From Verrucomicrobiota bacterium (GTDB lineage Bacteria > Chlamydiota > Chlamydiia > Chlamydiales > Rhabdochlamydiaceae), in the NCBI GenBank assembly GCA_018240065.1, contig JAFEGH010000007.1, forward strand, positions 396,746-460,745: 64,000 nucleotides of DNA. The letters run 5' to 3'. The position numbers were made by a program, and so were the translations under genes. Positions 33,907-42,239 of this stretch are shown here, piece by piece (position 1 is the stretch's first letter; each line of letters starts with the position of its first letter). The notes below the pieces were generated by a model that was not told where the DNA came from, did no database searches, and was given only the letters and a program-made list of their open reading frames with translations.

Positions 33907-35149
33907 TTATTTTCTGATCGATTGCAATCAGTTTTACGTCTCGTGCGAACAGGTCTTCAATCCCAAACTGCGGAAAAAGCCGGTCGTCGTGCTGTCCAAC
34001 AATGACGGCTGCGTCGTCGCCCGATCCAAAGAGGCCAAAGCGCTCCAGATCCCCATGGGAGCCCCCGCCTATCAATACGCCGATATCTTCAAAGCGCAAA
34101 AGATCCACGTCCTCTCTTCCAATTATACGCTCTACGGGGACATGTCGCAGCGCGTCATGCAGGTTCTCTCCCGCTTCTCTCCTGAAATGGAGGAATACTC
34201 GATCGACGAGGCTTTCCTGCGCATCGCAGACGACGACCCTGTCAAACTCGCAAAAGAGATCAAACGCACAGTGCTCAAATGGACGGGGATTCCCGTTTCG
34301 ATCGGAGTCGGCCCAACGAAAACGCTCTCCAAGGTAGCCAATGACGTCGCCAAAAAAGGAGATGGCATTTTTACATTTACAGATAGCGCGCAGATCGACT
34401 CCATCCTGGAAAAACTCGATGTCGAGGAGATCTGGGGCATTGGCGGACAGCTCGGCGCCGCGCTGAAAAAGGGAGGGATCGAAAGCGCCCGGGCATTCAA
34501 GGATGCCTCCGACGAATGGATCAAGAAACGTTTTTCCGTCACGCTGCTGCGCACCGCCTATGAACTGCGAGGGATTCCCTGTCTTGAGTGGAACGAGCTC
34601 CCTGTGACGCGCAAATCAATCACCTGCTCCCGATCATTCGGCGGCAAGGTGACCAAGCTCAAAGATCTTGAAGAGGCGCTCGCCTCCTACACTGCCACCG
34701 CCGCGGAGAAACTCCGGGAAGAAGAACTCTTTCCCACCTTTCTGACGGTTTTTCTGGCAACGTCTCTGTTCCGCGAGCAGTCCTACAGCAACAGCTGGAC
34801 CCTCACGCTTGAAGAACCGACCGCATACACGCCGGAGCTCACCGCTAAAGCCACTCAGGTACTGCGCAAAATCTACCGCCCCGGCTATATCTATAAGAAA
34901 GTGGGCATCGTCATGGGAGGCTTTTTTCCGGCAGGGCATTATCAGCCGGACCTGTTCCATACGGATGAAAAACAAAAAGCAAAACAAAGGCGCGCGATGC
35001 AAGCTGTCGACACCCTTAACCAGCGTTTTGGCGACGCCTCTGTCCGCTTTGCCAAGGAAGGGATCGAAAAACGCTGGAAGATGAAGCGAGGAAACGTCTC
35101 GCCCCGCTTTACGACTTCCTGGGATGAACTGTTAAAAATAGAGATCTAA
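33884..35149 (+). CDS. umuC: UmuC-like Y-family DNA polymerase V catalytic subunit
   Basis: This 421-residue Y-family polymerase has metal-binding [16 protein letters not shown] at the N-terminus and the [10 protein letters not shown] motif with the second acidic pair. A helix-hairpin-helix thumb ([18 protein letters not shown]) and a little-finger domain follow. Length and motifs match UmuC of about 422 residues. It copies damaged DNA at the cost of fidelity. It overlaps umuD by 23 bp and is followed one base later by the 2H phosphoesterase gene, so all four genes from htrA onward are probably on one transcript. Confidence 0.95.
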   Translation: MSSTKRSNYFLIDCNQFYVSCEQVFNPKLRKKPVVVLSNNDGCVVARSKEAKALQIPMGAPAYQYADIFKAQKIHVLSSNYTLYGDMSQRVMQVLSRFSPEMEEYSIDEAFLRIADDDPVKLAKEIKRTVLKWTGIPVSIGVGPTKTLSKVANDVAKKGDGIFTFTDSAQIDSILEKLDVEEIWGIGGQLGAALKKGGIESARAFKDASDEWIKKRFSVTLLRTAYELRGIPCLEWNELPVTRKSITCSRSFGGKVTKLKDLEEALASYTATAAEKLREEELFPTFLTVFLATSLFREQSYSNSWTLTLEEPTAYTPELTAKATQVLRKIYRPGYIYKKVGIVMGGFFPAGHYQPDLFHTDEKQKAKQRRAMQAVDTLNQRFGDASVRFAKEGIEKRWKMKRGNVSPRFTTSWDELLKIEI

Positions 35150-35150
35150 A

Positions 35151-35681
35151 ATGAAAAAATCACTTTTTCTTCTTCTCCTCTCCTCCCTGCTCATTTCTGC
35201 GACGCCGACCGTCATCGACGCGCCCGAGATCCTGAACTTTGCAGAGCAGTCGATGCCGCACCAGGGTCCTTTAAAGAAAACCAGCGAAGGCTTTGTCTAC
35301 GTGAAGGTACCCAACGATTATATCCTCGAGACCCTGACTCTTTTGAAGGTTGATAAAGCGGAAGCCCCGGCCTATTTCGGACAAGGCAAAGTAGGCGCGC
35401 ACATCACTGTGATCGATGCGGACGAGTCAAAGGGAAGAGCCCTCAAATTGCCTCCGATGGGAACAATGATCCCCTTTAAGATCGTCAACTTTTCCAGCGT
35501 CGATGTCACGAATGAACATGGGTCCAAGCGGATCTACATGTTCACAGTAGAGGCCCCTGAATTAGAAAAAATCCGCCTGGTGAATGGCCTGCCTCCCAAA
35601 GTGCGCGGCTTTGATTTTCACATCACCGCCGCGATCCAGTATTTAGCGGGAGCCCCTTCAGAAGTCGAACCTTCCTCGTAA
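35151..35681 (+). CDS. Exported 2H phosphoesterase-like protein
   Basis: This 176-residue protein has a clear signal peptide (MKKSLFLLLLSSLLISA). It carries two H-x-T motifs, H84 in GAHITVI and H157 in FDFHITAAI, 73 residues apart. Paired HxT/S motifs at this spacing define the 2H phosphoesterase superfamily, which opens 2',3'-cyclic phosphates or related RNA or nucleotide ends. An export signal is rare in this family. It starts two bases after the umuC stop codon, and its last 24 bp overlap the 3' end of the convergent MOMP-like gene. Substrate unknown; extracellular or host RNA/cyclic nucleotides are possible. Confidence 0.75.
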   Translation: MKKSLFLLLLSSLLISATPTVIDAPEILNFAEQSMPHQGPLKKTSEGFVYVKVPNDYILETLTLLKVDKAEAPAYFGQGKVGAHITVIDADESKGRALKLPPMGTMIPFKIVNFSSVDVTNEHGSKRIYMFTVEAPELEKIRLVNGLPPKVRGFDFHITAAIQYLAGAPSEVEPSS

Positions 35682-37106
35682 CGTCAGACCGTAGAAGGCA
35701 AGGTCTCCTCTCTGGCGAACGTAAACTGGCAGAGTGTCGTCGGTGAACTGCTCAGTCTGATTCTGGCTCCACCAGTATTGCGTCTCAAAGCCCGCGCTAA
35801 AGCCCAAATGGCATTTATCCCGGCTGAAGTTGCGATCCCATGCAATGCCAGCTACCATCTGCAGCATCGGGCTGACGAGATTGAAATCCGTGTCGAGATG
35901 GACAACTTCCTGCTGGTTCATCTGATGCTGCTGTTGTTCATTGTCGAATTGCCCGAGCACAAGCGCCGCGGCAATGTCGCCAAAAAGACTAAAGCCCGCG
36001 CCCAGCTGCCAGTTGATCTCCGTTCCAGCGAGAGGTCCTGCTCCTTTAAAGTCGTTCTTAAAATGGGTGCGGAACGTCTGCCCCGCTGGAATGTAGCCGC
36101 CCTCATAATGAAAGTTGGCATGCTGCTCGATCCAGGCGCCTTTGAATCCGAAGAACGGGTTGAAAACGAGCGTCCTGGTCAAATAATACGCCTTGCCAAA
36201 TTCGACATCGACGCTTTGGAATTCGATCTCCCAGTGCCCGCGCGCTTCCGCGACTGCAGGCCCTCTGGCCCCCGCGCCCTGAAATAAGAAAAGAGGATAG
36301 AAGGAGCCGTGCGCCCCGTGCGAGTGCTCAGGATTGAAGCGGGTATAATTGGCATAGATCTCCCATCCGTCGAAAGAAGGCAGATGGATTCCCAGCCCTA
36401 CCCGGAAGCCCGACTCGAAATCGAATTCGATCTGCCTGGATGTGGCAAACTCCATTCCTTCCTGGCGCGTCCTCCAGAAGAGCCACTCCGCGGTCAGATA
36501 GGCATGGCCCGCCGGCGCCTGGAATCCCGTTCTGGGATAGACATCGCGAGCGGACTCATCGGACGCAAGATTCTGCGCCTGCATAGTCGTTTTGCCAGGT
36601 CTGTCATTCTGGGCAGTCAATTGAGCGCTGATCGGATTGTTCGTTCTCTTGAAATAAGGGCGGTCATCAGGAAGCTCCGCGGGTTCGCTTTTGACGGCTT
36701 CCTTTTTTTCTACTTTTGGCTGTGTTTTGCTGGAAAACCACTGATTCTTCTTCTTTCTGGAAGGTTTTTTCTCAGTGTCGGCGCTTGTTGTCTTCACTTC
36801 GGGCGGCTTTCTCACACCGGCAAAATGGGCCTTCAGTTTTTTGGGAGGCTCTTTTGCAGCGTCTTGTTCAGAACTTGCCGCTTGCGCAGTGTTCTTTGAG
36901 GGGAAGGCGACGCGGCGGCTTTTGTGGACCGGCTCCTCTTGAATTTCGGCAACCTCCATTTGCTGCTCGGGCGATTCGACATTCGCTATTTCATCCTCCA
37001 AGACCATTTCGACAAATTCTTCGTCCAAGGCGGTATTGTCAGCGGATAGAGAGAAGCTAAAAGCGAGGGAAAAAGCAGTTAGAGAGAGGAAAAATTTAGA
37101 CGTCAT
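35658..37106 (-). CDS. Legionella-MOMP-like outer membrane protein with long charged linker
   Basis: This ~482-residue protein starts with a signal peptide (MTSKFFLSLTAFSLAFSFSLSA). Residues ~25-175 are a charged Lys/Glu/Pro-rich linker. The remainder is a beta-barrel-like domain with alternating aromatic residues (LTAEWLFWRTRQEGMEFA, FRVGLGIHLPSFDGWEIYAN, VFNPFFGFKGAWIEQHA) and a C-terminal LRGRFDF ending in Phe, as in outer membrane proteins. It resembles the Legionella MOMP family seen in environmental chlamydiae. AGGAGG 5 nt before the ATG 37106 rules against the upstream ATG at 37139. The linker is much longer than in the second MOMP-like gene here and may reach the peptidoglycan. Confidence 0.85.
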   Translation of the reverse strand: MTSKFFLSLTAFSLAFSFSLSADNTALDEEFVEMVLEDEIANVESPEQQMEVAEIQEEPVHKSRRVAFPSKNTAQAASSEQDAAKEPPKKLKAHFAGVRKPPEVKTTSADTEKKPSRKKKNQWFSSKTQPKVEKKEAVKSEPAELPDDRPYFKRTNNPISAQLTAQNDRPGKTTMQAQNLASDESARDVYPRTGFQAPAGHAYLTAEWLFWRTRQEGMEFATSRQIEFDFESGFRVGLGIHLPSFDGWEIYANYTRFNPEHSHGAHGSFYPLFLFQGAGARGPAVAEARGHWEIEFQSVDVEFGKAYYLTRTLVFNPFFGFKGAWIEQHANFHYEGGYIPAGQTFRTHFKNDFKGAGPLAGTEINWQLGAGFSLFGDIAAALVLGQFDNEQQQHQMNQQEVVHLDTDFNLVSPMLQMVAGIAWDRNFSRDKCHLGFSAGFETQYWWSQNQTEQFTDDTLPVYVRQRGDLAFYGLTLRGRFDF

Positions 37107-37216
37107 CGAAGCCTCCTTAAAAAGGAATAAAATATTCAATAGAGTTAAGGGTTTATAGCTCGAAATAGCTTAAAAGAAAAGATCTACTGTGAATTTGAAA
37201 AATGCGGTGGATATTC

Positions 37217-38542
37217 TCAGCGGACCATAGAGGAGGGATCTACAGAAAAATCCCAGATCGAAACGTGCCCGTCGGAATGGGCGCAATGCAAACGGCAATT
37301 GGCGGCATCGCAGTAGAAGCCGATGATGTGGCGCTCGGAAGAAAGAGTTTGCTGGGGAAGTTCAAAGCTTTTCCAGGAGCCTCGCTCATACTCCCAAACC
37401 TTAAGTTCTCCCTGCTCACTGGCGCAGAACACGAAATTTCCATAGGAAGAAAGCGCCGTGATCGGAAGCTCGCTGGATTTCAATCCTACCTTTTGAATCC
37501 ATGTCGTCCCCTCGACCTTTTCCCAAACGGCGAGGGTTCCATCTTCTGCCCCTGCAAGAAGCATGTCATGGAAGTGATGCAAACAGGTGATCGGCGAATT
37601 GCCCGATGAGAATGCTAATTTCTTTTCCAACCCGCCCGGCGTCGCCCTACACTCCCAAATCCTCCCCTCTTTTCCAGCGCTGAAAATCGAGTCTTCTCTT
37701 TTTTCCAGGCAACGGACCTCCTGAAGATGGACAAACGGAGAAGAGATCAGCCGTCCTTGAAGAGTCCACATGTGAACGCGCCCTAAAACATCTGCTGCAA
37801 AGAAAAAGTCATCCTGCTCTAAAAGAGCGGTAATTTTATGGACTCCTCCGCGAAACCTGTTCGTTTGCTGCCAGACGGCGTTCCCCTGTTCCAGTTCCCA
37901 AACGCAAATTTCCCCATTGGGATGTCCGGTGTATAAAGCGTGTTTCTCCATGGTAAGCGCCGAGGCTCCCGAAAGGTGCATCCTTCTGGAGCCGCCTTCT
38001 GGATTAGCATGGAAATGAATACCCGGGCGCGACACCTTCGCAGCTTTGGATCCAGAGATCAATCTTTCATTGTTCAGGAGGACAGCTCCCAGTCCCTGAG
38101 GGTGTATTTGAGAGCGGATGGCGTCGGTACTCACTTGACACAGCTTGTTTCTAAGAGCAAGCGTCTGCTTGGCCTCATTGTAATAGACGGCCACGATATC
38201 TCTCTGCGGAACCGTAGAGAACGGGAAATCCAATTTATATCGCTCTCTGCAAAAGCTGGTATCTTTTACCGCGTTTGACCAACTGCGGCAGGTCGAGGCG
38301 GCTTTTCCCAGACTTGCAAGAGGAACCCGCTCCAGGATGCCAAGAAGCAGTTCACCGGCTCCAAATACGTCAGAAACGGGGTCTAATACTTGAACCTCCT
38401 CTTTCAAATCGGCAGATTCAAATGTTGCTAAAGGAGAAAAATCTGTTTCCCCCTTCCTCTTGGCCTCTTCAACCTCATTGAGGGGCCTGGGAGAATCGAT
38501 CCTTATCAAAGAAGAATTTGGGCTTATTAAAAAAATTGACAT
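37217..38542 (-). CDS. F-box and WD40-repeat protein, candidate host-ubiquitin effector
   Basis: This 441-residue protein has no signal peptide. Residues ~62-100 match an F-box: GELLLGILERVPLASLGK, then CRSWSNAVKDTSFCRE. About six to seven WD40-like blades follow with recurring GxI/V-x-V-W strands (NGEICVWEL, LGRVHMWTL, EGRIWECR, DGTLAVWEK, QGELKVWEY, DGHVSIWDF). F-box plus WD40 is the build of eukaryotic FBXW proteins, in which the F-box binds Skp1 of the SCF ubiquitin ligase and the propeller binds the target. Bacteria lack SCF ligases, so action inside the eukaryotic host is the natural inference. It stands alone, 110 bp upstream of the MOMP-like gene on the same strand. Confidence 0.8.
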   Translation of the reverse strand: MSIFLISPNSSLIRIDSPRPLNEVEEAKRKGETDFSPLATFESADLKEEVQVLDPVSDVFGAGELLLGILERVPLASLGKAASTCRSWSNAVKDTSFCRERYKLDFPFSTVPQRDIVAVYYNEAKQTLALRNKLCQVSTDAIRSQIHPQGLGAVLLNNERLISGSKAAKVSRPGIHFHANPEGGSRRMHLSGASALTMEKHALYTGHPNGEICVWELEQGNAVWQQTNRFRGGVHKITALLEQDDFFFAADVLGRVHMWTLQGRLISSPFVHLQEVRCLEKREDSIFSAGKEGRIWECRATPGGLEKKLAFSSGNSPITCLHHFHDMLLAGAEDGTLAVWEKVEGTTWIQKVGLKSSELPITALSSYGNFVFCASEQGELKVWEYERGSWKSFELPQQTLSSERHIIGFYCDAANCRLHCAHSDGHVSIWDFSVDPSSMVR

Positions 38543-38904
38543 AGATCCATTATCTCAAACTGCCACTTTCAATTCCACTTCTCAAACTTTATATAAAACT
38601 GAAATTAAACAAACAAATAACAAAACTAACAGGATGGATTGTTATCAGCAGTAAATAAACAGTTAAAAAAATAAAGAAAATATTTTAATTTATGAAAGAG
38701 TTAGATTATAATTGCTTGTACTGGCTTTGAATGGGATCAACCATTCGTCTGATAAGACTTCATAGAGTCAGGTTAATTCTTCATTGAAGGAAGAAGACAT
38801 AAACCCAGGCCTTAAGGCCTGGGTTTATTTGTAGTTGGCGGGGGATTCTCGCCCCCGCTAAGCCATCTTTAAAATACCCGGCCCACGAGAACCGGATGTT
38901 TCGT
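38543..38904. other. Intergenic region with element copy 2
   Basis: 362 bp without a gene between two minus-strand genes. The left part (38560-38720) is strongly A+T-rich and may hold the F-box gene promoter. The right part holds the two-hairpin repeat. Nothing else is recognised. Confidence 0.6.
38799..38868. repeat. Two-hairpin intergenic element, copy 2
   Basis: A perfect 30-bp palindrome (38799-38828, core CCCAGGCCTTAAGGCCTGGG) is followed by a second hairpin (38835-38844 with 38852-38861) and AGCCATC. It aligns over 67 bases with copy 1 at 31817-31882 with one gap. It lies downstream of the YVTN propeller gene, in the opposite orientation to that gene, whereas copy 1 follows a plus-strand gene in the same orientation. 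That makes a simple terminator role unlikely. Confidence 0.75.
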
Positions 38905-40089
38905 TTAGTCAGAAAATTGACCATTGGTATTCGAATAGAGGCACCCTTTTGAAGGGAACAGACAGGTAGAGCGCTTTGGTTGGCCACCAATATGCAAAGT
39001 TGTGCATCTGAACCTAGGAGCGGATCCGTCTAACACATAAAATATCTCCTTCCCCACTAAAGGAGCGATCGCTTGCGGCGAGAAGAACCCTCCCAAGACT
39101 TGGCTAACAGTATCAGTAAGGGTATTGATCACAGAGACTGTCGTCCCATTTCCTGCCCCGGCAACTGCCTTCACTTGCTCAAAGCCTTGCGGGCATCCGG
39201 GCGCAGGAGGAGGCAAAGGAGCATTTTGAAATCCAAAATCAGTGACATAGGCGGTATTTAATACAGGATCAAAGCCGATCGCATAAAGAGAGGTCCATTG
39301 AGGATTCGTGATCACACTTGTGACGGTACTGCTATTGGACACGACAGCAACAGCTGTACCGCCGGCCGCATAGAACTTGGTGTTAGAGATGACGCTAATC
39401 CCTTTGACACTTGGAATGGATGAAGGCACCGGAATCACTTGTTGCATTGTGGTGTTCGCTGTATTGACAACAACAAGCTCTGCTGGATTTGCAGGATCAA
39501 AGGAATCCCCTCCAAGATATAGGTGAAGGCCATCTGGAGAGACTGCAACAGAACGCGGTGACATGCTTGCTGTCACAGAAAATGTAGTAAACGTGGGAGA
39601 TGTAGGGTTGGTCAAATCGATGACATAGACTTGAGAACCTTGAATGGCATATGCGATTTTGTTTGGAGTGTCGATGGCAATATTAGTTGCAGATGCTCCG
39701 CTGATGGTGCCAATAACCATGTTCGTGTCAAGATTGATGATGCTAATGTCGGACGAAGAATTACAGACGTAAGCATAATGAGTGATTCCATCAAAGTAGG
39801 CGGCAATATTGTAGGGACTGGTTAGCGTAGGATCTGTGATGGTCGCCGTAATGGTATTGGTATTTACATCGATGACGCTAATGGACTGTCCCACAAAATT
39901 GCAAACGTAGGCATTAGTATTACCGCCGACCGAGACGATGACTACACCTGCAGGACCATTGGTTGAACCTCCTTGGACGGGTATAAGCAGATTGCCCTGA
40001 ACTTGCACAGTTTGATTGAACTGAGCGGCAGAGAGGGAAACGCTGCTGTAACAGAAAAGACACAATGTCGTAAGAATGAACTTATGCAT
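38905..40089 (-). CDS. Exported YVTN-type beta-propeller protein
   Basis: This 394-residue protein has a signal peptide (HKFILTTLCLFCYSSVSLSA). Repeated strands of the type AYVCNFVGQSISVIDVNTNT, YAYVCNSSSDISIINLDTN and IAYAIQGSQVYVIDLTNP are the YVTN family beta-propeller blades (about seven). Such proteins are surface or periplasmic binding scaffolds; some relatives are lactonases. The last ~30 residues are Cys-rich (CTTL, STCLF, GCLY). AGGTAGG lies 4 nt before the ATG. It begins 11 bp after mtgA, so a three-gene unit with mtgA and a MOMP-like protein is likely, suggesting a cell-envelope role. Confidence 0.85.
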   Translation of the reverse strand: MHKFILTTLCLFCYSSVSLSAAQFNQTVQVQGNLLIPVQGGSTNGPAGVVIVSVGGNTNAYVCNFVGQSISVIDVNTNTITATITDPTLTSPYNIAAYFDGITHYAYVCNSSSDISIINLDTNMVIGTISGASATNIAIDTPNKIAYAIQGSQVYVIDLTNPTSPTFTTFSVTASMSPRSVAVSPDGLHLYLGGDSFDPANPAELVVVNTANTTMQQVIPVPSSIPSVKGISVISNTKFYAAGGTAVAVVSNSSTVTSVITNPQWTSLYAIGFDPVLNTAYVTDFGFQNAPLPPPAPGCPQGFEQVKAVAGAGNGTTVSVINTLTDTVSQVLGGFFSPQAIAPLVGKEIFYVLDGSAPRFRCTTLHIGGQPKRSTCLFPSKGCLYSNTNGQFSD

Positions 40090-40100
40090 AAAACCTACCT

Positions 40101-40841
40101 TTAAAGAATGGGAAAACAGGGTTGCCTGCCTTGGAACAGAGGGGGGTGCTGCTGAAGGCGGGCCATTTGGAGTCCTTTATTGTAAAAATATGAGGCTCGA
40201 TAGATCACGTAATTGTTGGGATGGCGAATGTCCACATTTCTCGGAAAGGGCAGAATCGCCGCAAGCAGGCACGACTCATCAAAGCAAAGCTCTCCTGCTG
40301 ATTTGGAAAAATAAACTTCCGCTCCTTTTCCGACGCCGTAAATGTTGCTGCCAAGCTCAAAGATGTTGAGATAGACCTCTAAAATTCTCTGCTTCCCCCA
40401 GATCCACTCCATCAGAAAAGAGAAATAGACCTCGAGGGCTTTTCGCAGGTAGCTTTTGCGCGGATAGAGAAACAAATTCTTCGCCGTTTGCTGGGTGATG
40501 GTGCTCGATGCGACGGTGTCGTTTTGGAGATCTTTTTTTAGGGCATGCAGGATCAGGTCGAAATTGACCCCATTGTGGATATAAAAATCACAATCTTCTC
40601 CCAGCAAGACGCTGTGAACGAAATGAGGAGAGATCCGATCCAGAGGAACCCACGTTTTGCGCAAGTTGTACAAAGGGCTTTGATTCCCGGGCTCAAGACG
40701 ACGGAGGATCATTAGATTGCTAAAGGGGGGGTTGACCCATTTATAGAGGACAACCCACAGCACTGTGAACACGAGGAAACAACCAAGAACCACCCCGGCG
40801 CCTTTACTCAATCGACGAATATAAACGCCGGGTGGTTTCAT
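40101..40841 (-). CDS. mtgA: Monofunctional peptidoglycan glycosyltransferase (GT51)
   Basis: This 246-residue protein has one N-terminal membrane anchor (residues ~14-34). The GT51 motifs are in order: catalytic Glu in LLGEDCDFYIHNGVNFD, STITQQTAKNLFLYPRK (motif II), the KQRILEVYLN block (motif III/IV) and GVGKGAEVYF. GT51 enzymes polymerise lipid II into glycan strands. The GxSTITQQ motif reads ASSTITQQ here. MtgA is the stand-alone form, without a transpeptidase domain. Its presence matters because Chlamydiaceae are known to lack GT51 enzymes. GAGG lies 6 nt before the ATG. It is flanked on the same strand, at 21 and 11 bp, by a MOMP-like gene and a YVTN propeller. Confidence 0.92.
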   Translation of the reverse strand: MKPPGVYIRRLSKGAGVVLGCFLVFTVLWVVLYKWVNPPFSNLMILRRLEPGNQSPLYNLRKTWVPLDRISPHFVHSVLLGEDCDFYIHNGVNFDLILHALKKDLQNDTVASSTITQQTAKNLFLYPRKSYLRKALEVYFSFLMEWIWGKQRILEVYLNIFELGSNIYGVGKGAEVYFSKSAGELCFDESCLLAAILPFPRNVDIRHPNNYVIYRASYFYNKGLQMARLQQHPPLFQGRQPCFPIL

Positions 40842-40862
40842 GTGTTCCTCAGCTCTCTACAA

Positions 40863-41963
40863 TTAGAAGCTAAACTCAGCTCTTGTCGTCAAACCTTGCA
40901 TAATCAGCGAGATATCGGAGATCATCGAGGTGTGGCGGTTTTGGAAGAACCAAACTTGCTCTTCCCACCCTGCTTTAATGGAGAGTTTTTTGAGAGAGCA
41001 GTTAAACGCCCAATCAAAACTTAAGCCGGCGAAGAACTCGATGACAGGTGTGATCGAGTGGTAGCTGTAGTCCTGATCGGAAATCTTGACGTCATGCAAA
41101 AGAAGCGGGCCATTTGTGTCGTGCGCTTCTCCATCCGCCTGGGTTCTGCCCCACAATAGATCGATAGCGCCATTGGCAAAGAGGCTCCAGTGCTTGGCAA
41201 ACTGCCAATTGCTGTTAGCCCCCATGCGCAAGCCCAGTCCCCAGAATTTTTGTCTGTCGGTGACATTGGTTTTACCGTAAAAGGAACCATCGTTGACAGA
41301 ATAGGTGATATAATCAACATCTAAACGTTGATGCTGCCATGTCCCTTTTAAGCCAAAAAAGGGTCTTATCCAGACTTTAGGAGACACCATCAAGCGGCGG
41401 CCCAGGTCGACATCAATAACATTCAAGTAAAGATCCCAATCGCTCGTTGCTTTGCCCAAATAAGAATCGGAGCCTCCGTTAAACGTAGCGCTGGCCAAAG
41501 AGGAGAATTGAGGAGCATAGTTATATGTCGCCACAAGGCCGCTGTTTGTATTTCCTGAATGAGCAGATCCGGAAGCATCGCCGTGGAAATAGGTGTATTC
41601 TATCGCAACGTCCCAGCGGTCTTCCCCGCAAAATGTGTCGAGACCCACTTTAAATCCGGACTGCATGTGGTGTTCCGGCGCATAGACTCTCCCATCTTTG
41701 ACAGGAGTCGCTGTAGGAGTGCTGCCTGGCTCAACAAAGGCGCATCCCTTGGCAGCGTATTCATTTCCGTTGTCCTTTGCTAGCCAATAAATGTAATCGA
41801 CATCGATAATGCATCGAGTAGTATCGGCCTTCGGTCTTGGCGCTGTGCCGCCGTTTGCATTTGACGAAGCCGCACTTTTTTGAGCGGCGAATCCCGATGG
41901 GATCCAGCTTAGCAGAGACAATGTGCATATCACAAAAAGAGACGGACCATTTACATTTTTCAT
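40863..41963 (-). CDS. Legionella-MOMP-like outer membrane protein
   Basis: This ~366-residue protein has a signal peptide (KNVNGPSLFVICTLSLLSW... GFA). A beta-barrel domain follows with CIIDVDYIYWLAKDNG, SGFKVGLDTF, DVAIEYTYFHGDA, WIRPFFGLKGTWQHQR, and the C-terminal TTRAEFSF ending in Phe. It is related in layout to the gene at 35658-37106 (FGLKG/FGFKG, shared strand order) but lacks the long charged linker. Several cysteines (CII, GCAF, FCGED, FNCSL) could form disulfides as in chlamydial MOMP. The start at 41963 is chosen from AGGA just before it; further in-frame ATGs lie upstream. It is the first gene of the MOMP-mtgA-YVTN unit. Confidence 0.85.
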   Translation of the reverse strand: MKNVNGPSLFVICTLSLLSWIPSGFAAQKSAASSNANGGTAPRPKADTTRCIIDVDYIYWLAKDNGNEYAAKGCAFVEPGSTPTATPVKDGRVYAPEHHMQSGFKVGLDTFCGEDRWDVAIEYTYFHGDASGSAHSGNTNSGLVATYNYAPQFSSLASATFNGGSDSYLGKATSDWDLYLNVIDVDLGRRLMVSPKVWIRPFFGLKGTWQHQRLDVDYITYSVNDGSFYGKTNVTDRQKFWGLGLRMGANSNWQFAKHWSLFANGAIDLLWGRTQADGEAHDTNGPLLLHDVKISDQDYSYHSITPVIEFFAGLSFDWAFNCSLKKLSIKAGWEEQVWFFQNRHTSMISDISLIMQGLTTRAEFSF

Positions 41964-42239
41964 AGTTCCTCGCATGTTACGTTTCTCATAGCTCTTCGCA
42001 CGTTTCGCCCAGAACATAGCCTTTTATCTGTTGTGCCTGGAATCTGATCCTGGCTGCGCACTTGTTGGGCGAGGCAATTGCAAAATTCAAATCATTGTTT
42101 ATTAATGCTCTTTTTTTCAAACGAGAAAAAGACAGTTGGACACTCTGCTCTTGCAGCGAGATACAGGTGAACCCGGATCTAAATGGGCGCTAATTTACAA
42201 GAAGACAGATGTCTGTTCGTTGCCTGATGGCAAAGGAAT

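Noticed and set aside
38799..38828. 30-bp palindrome as a simple terminator of the YVTN gene
   Set aside because: It lies 77 bp past the stop, has no T-run on the minus strand, and belongs to a longer repeated element.
42030..42060. TGATCCTGGCT, like the start of 16S rRNA genes
   Set aside because: Only about 11 bases match, and the following sequence does not continue as 16S. Chance resemblance in a gap between genes.
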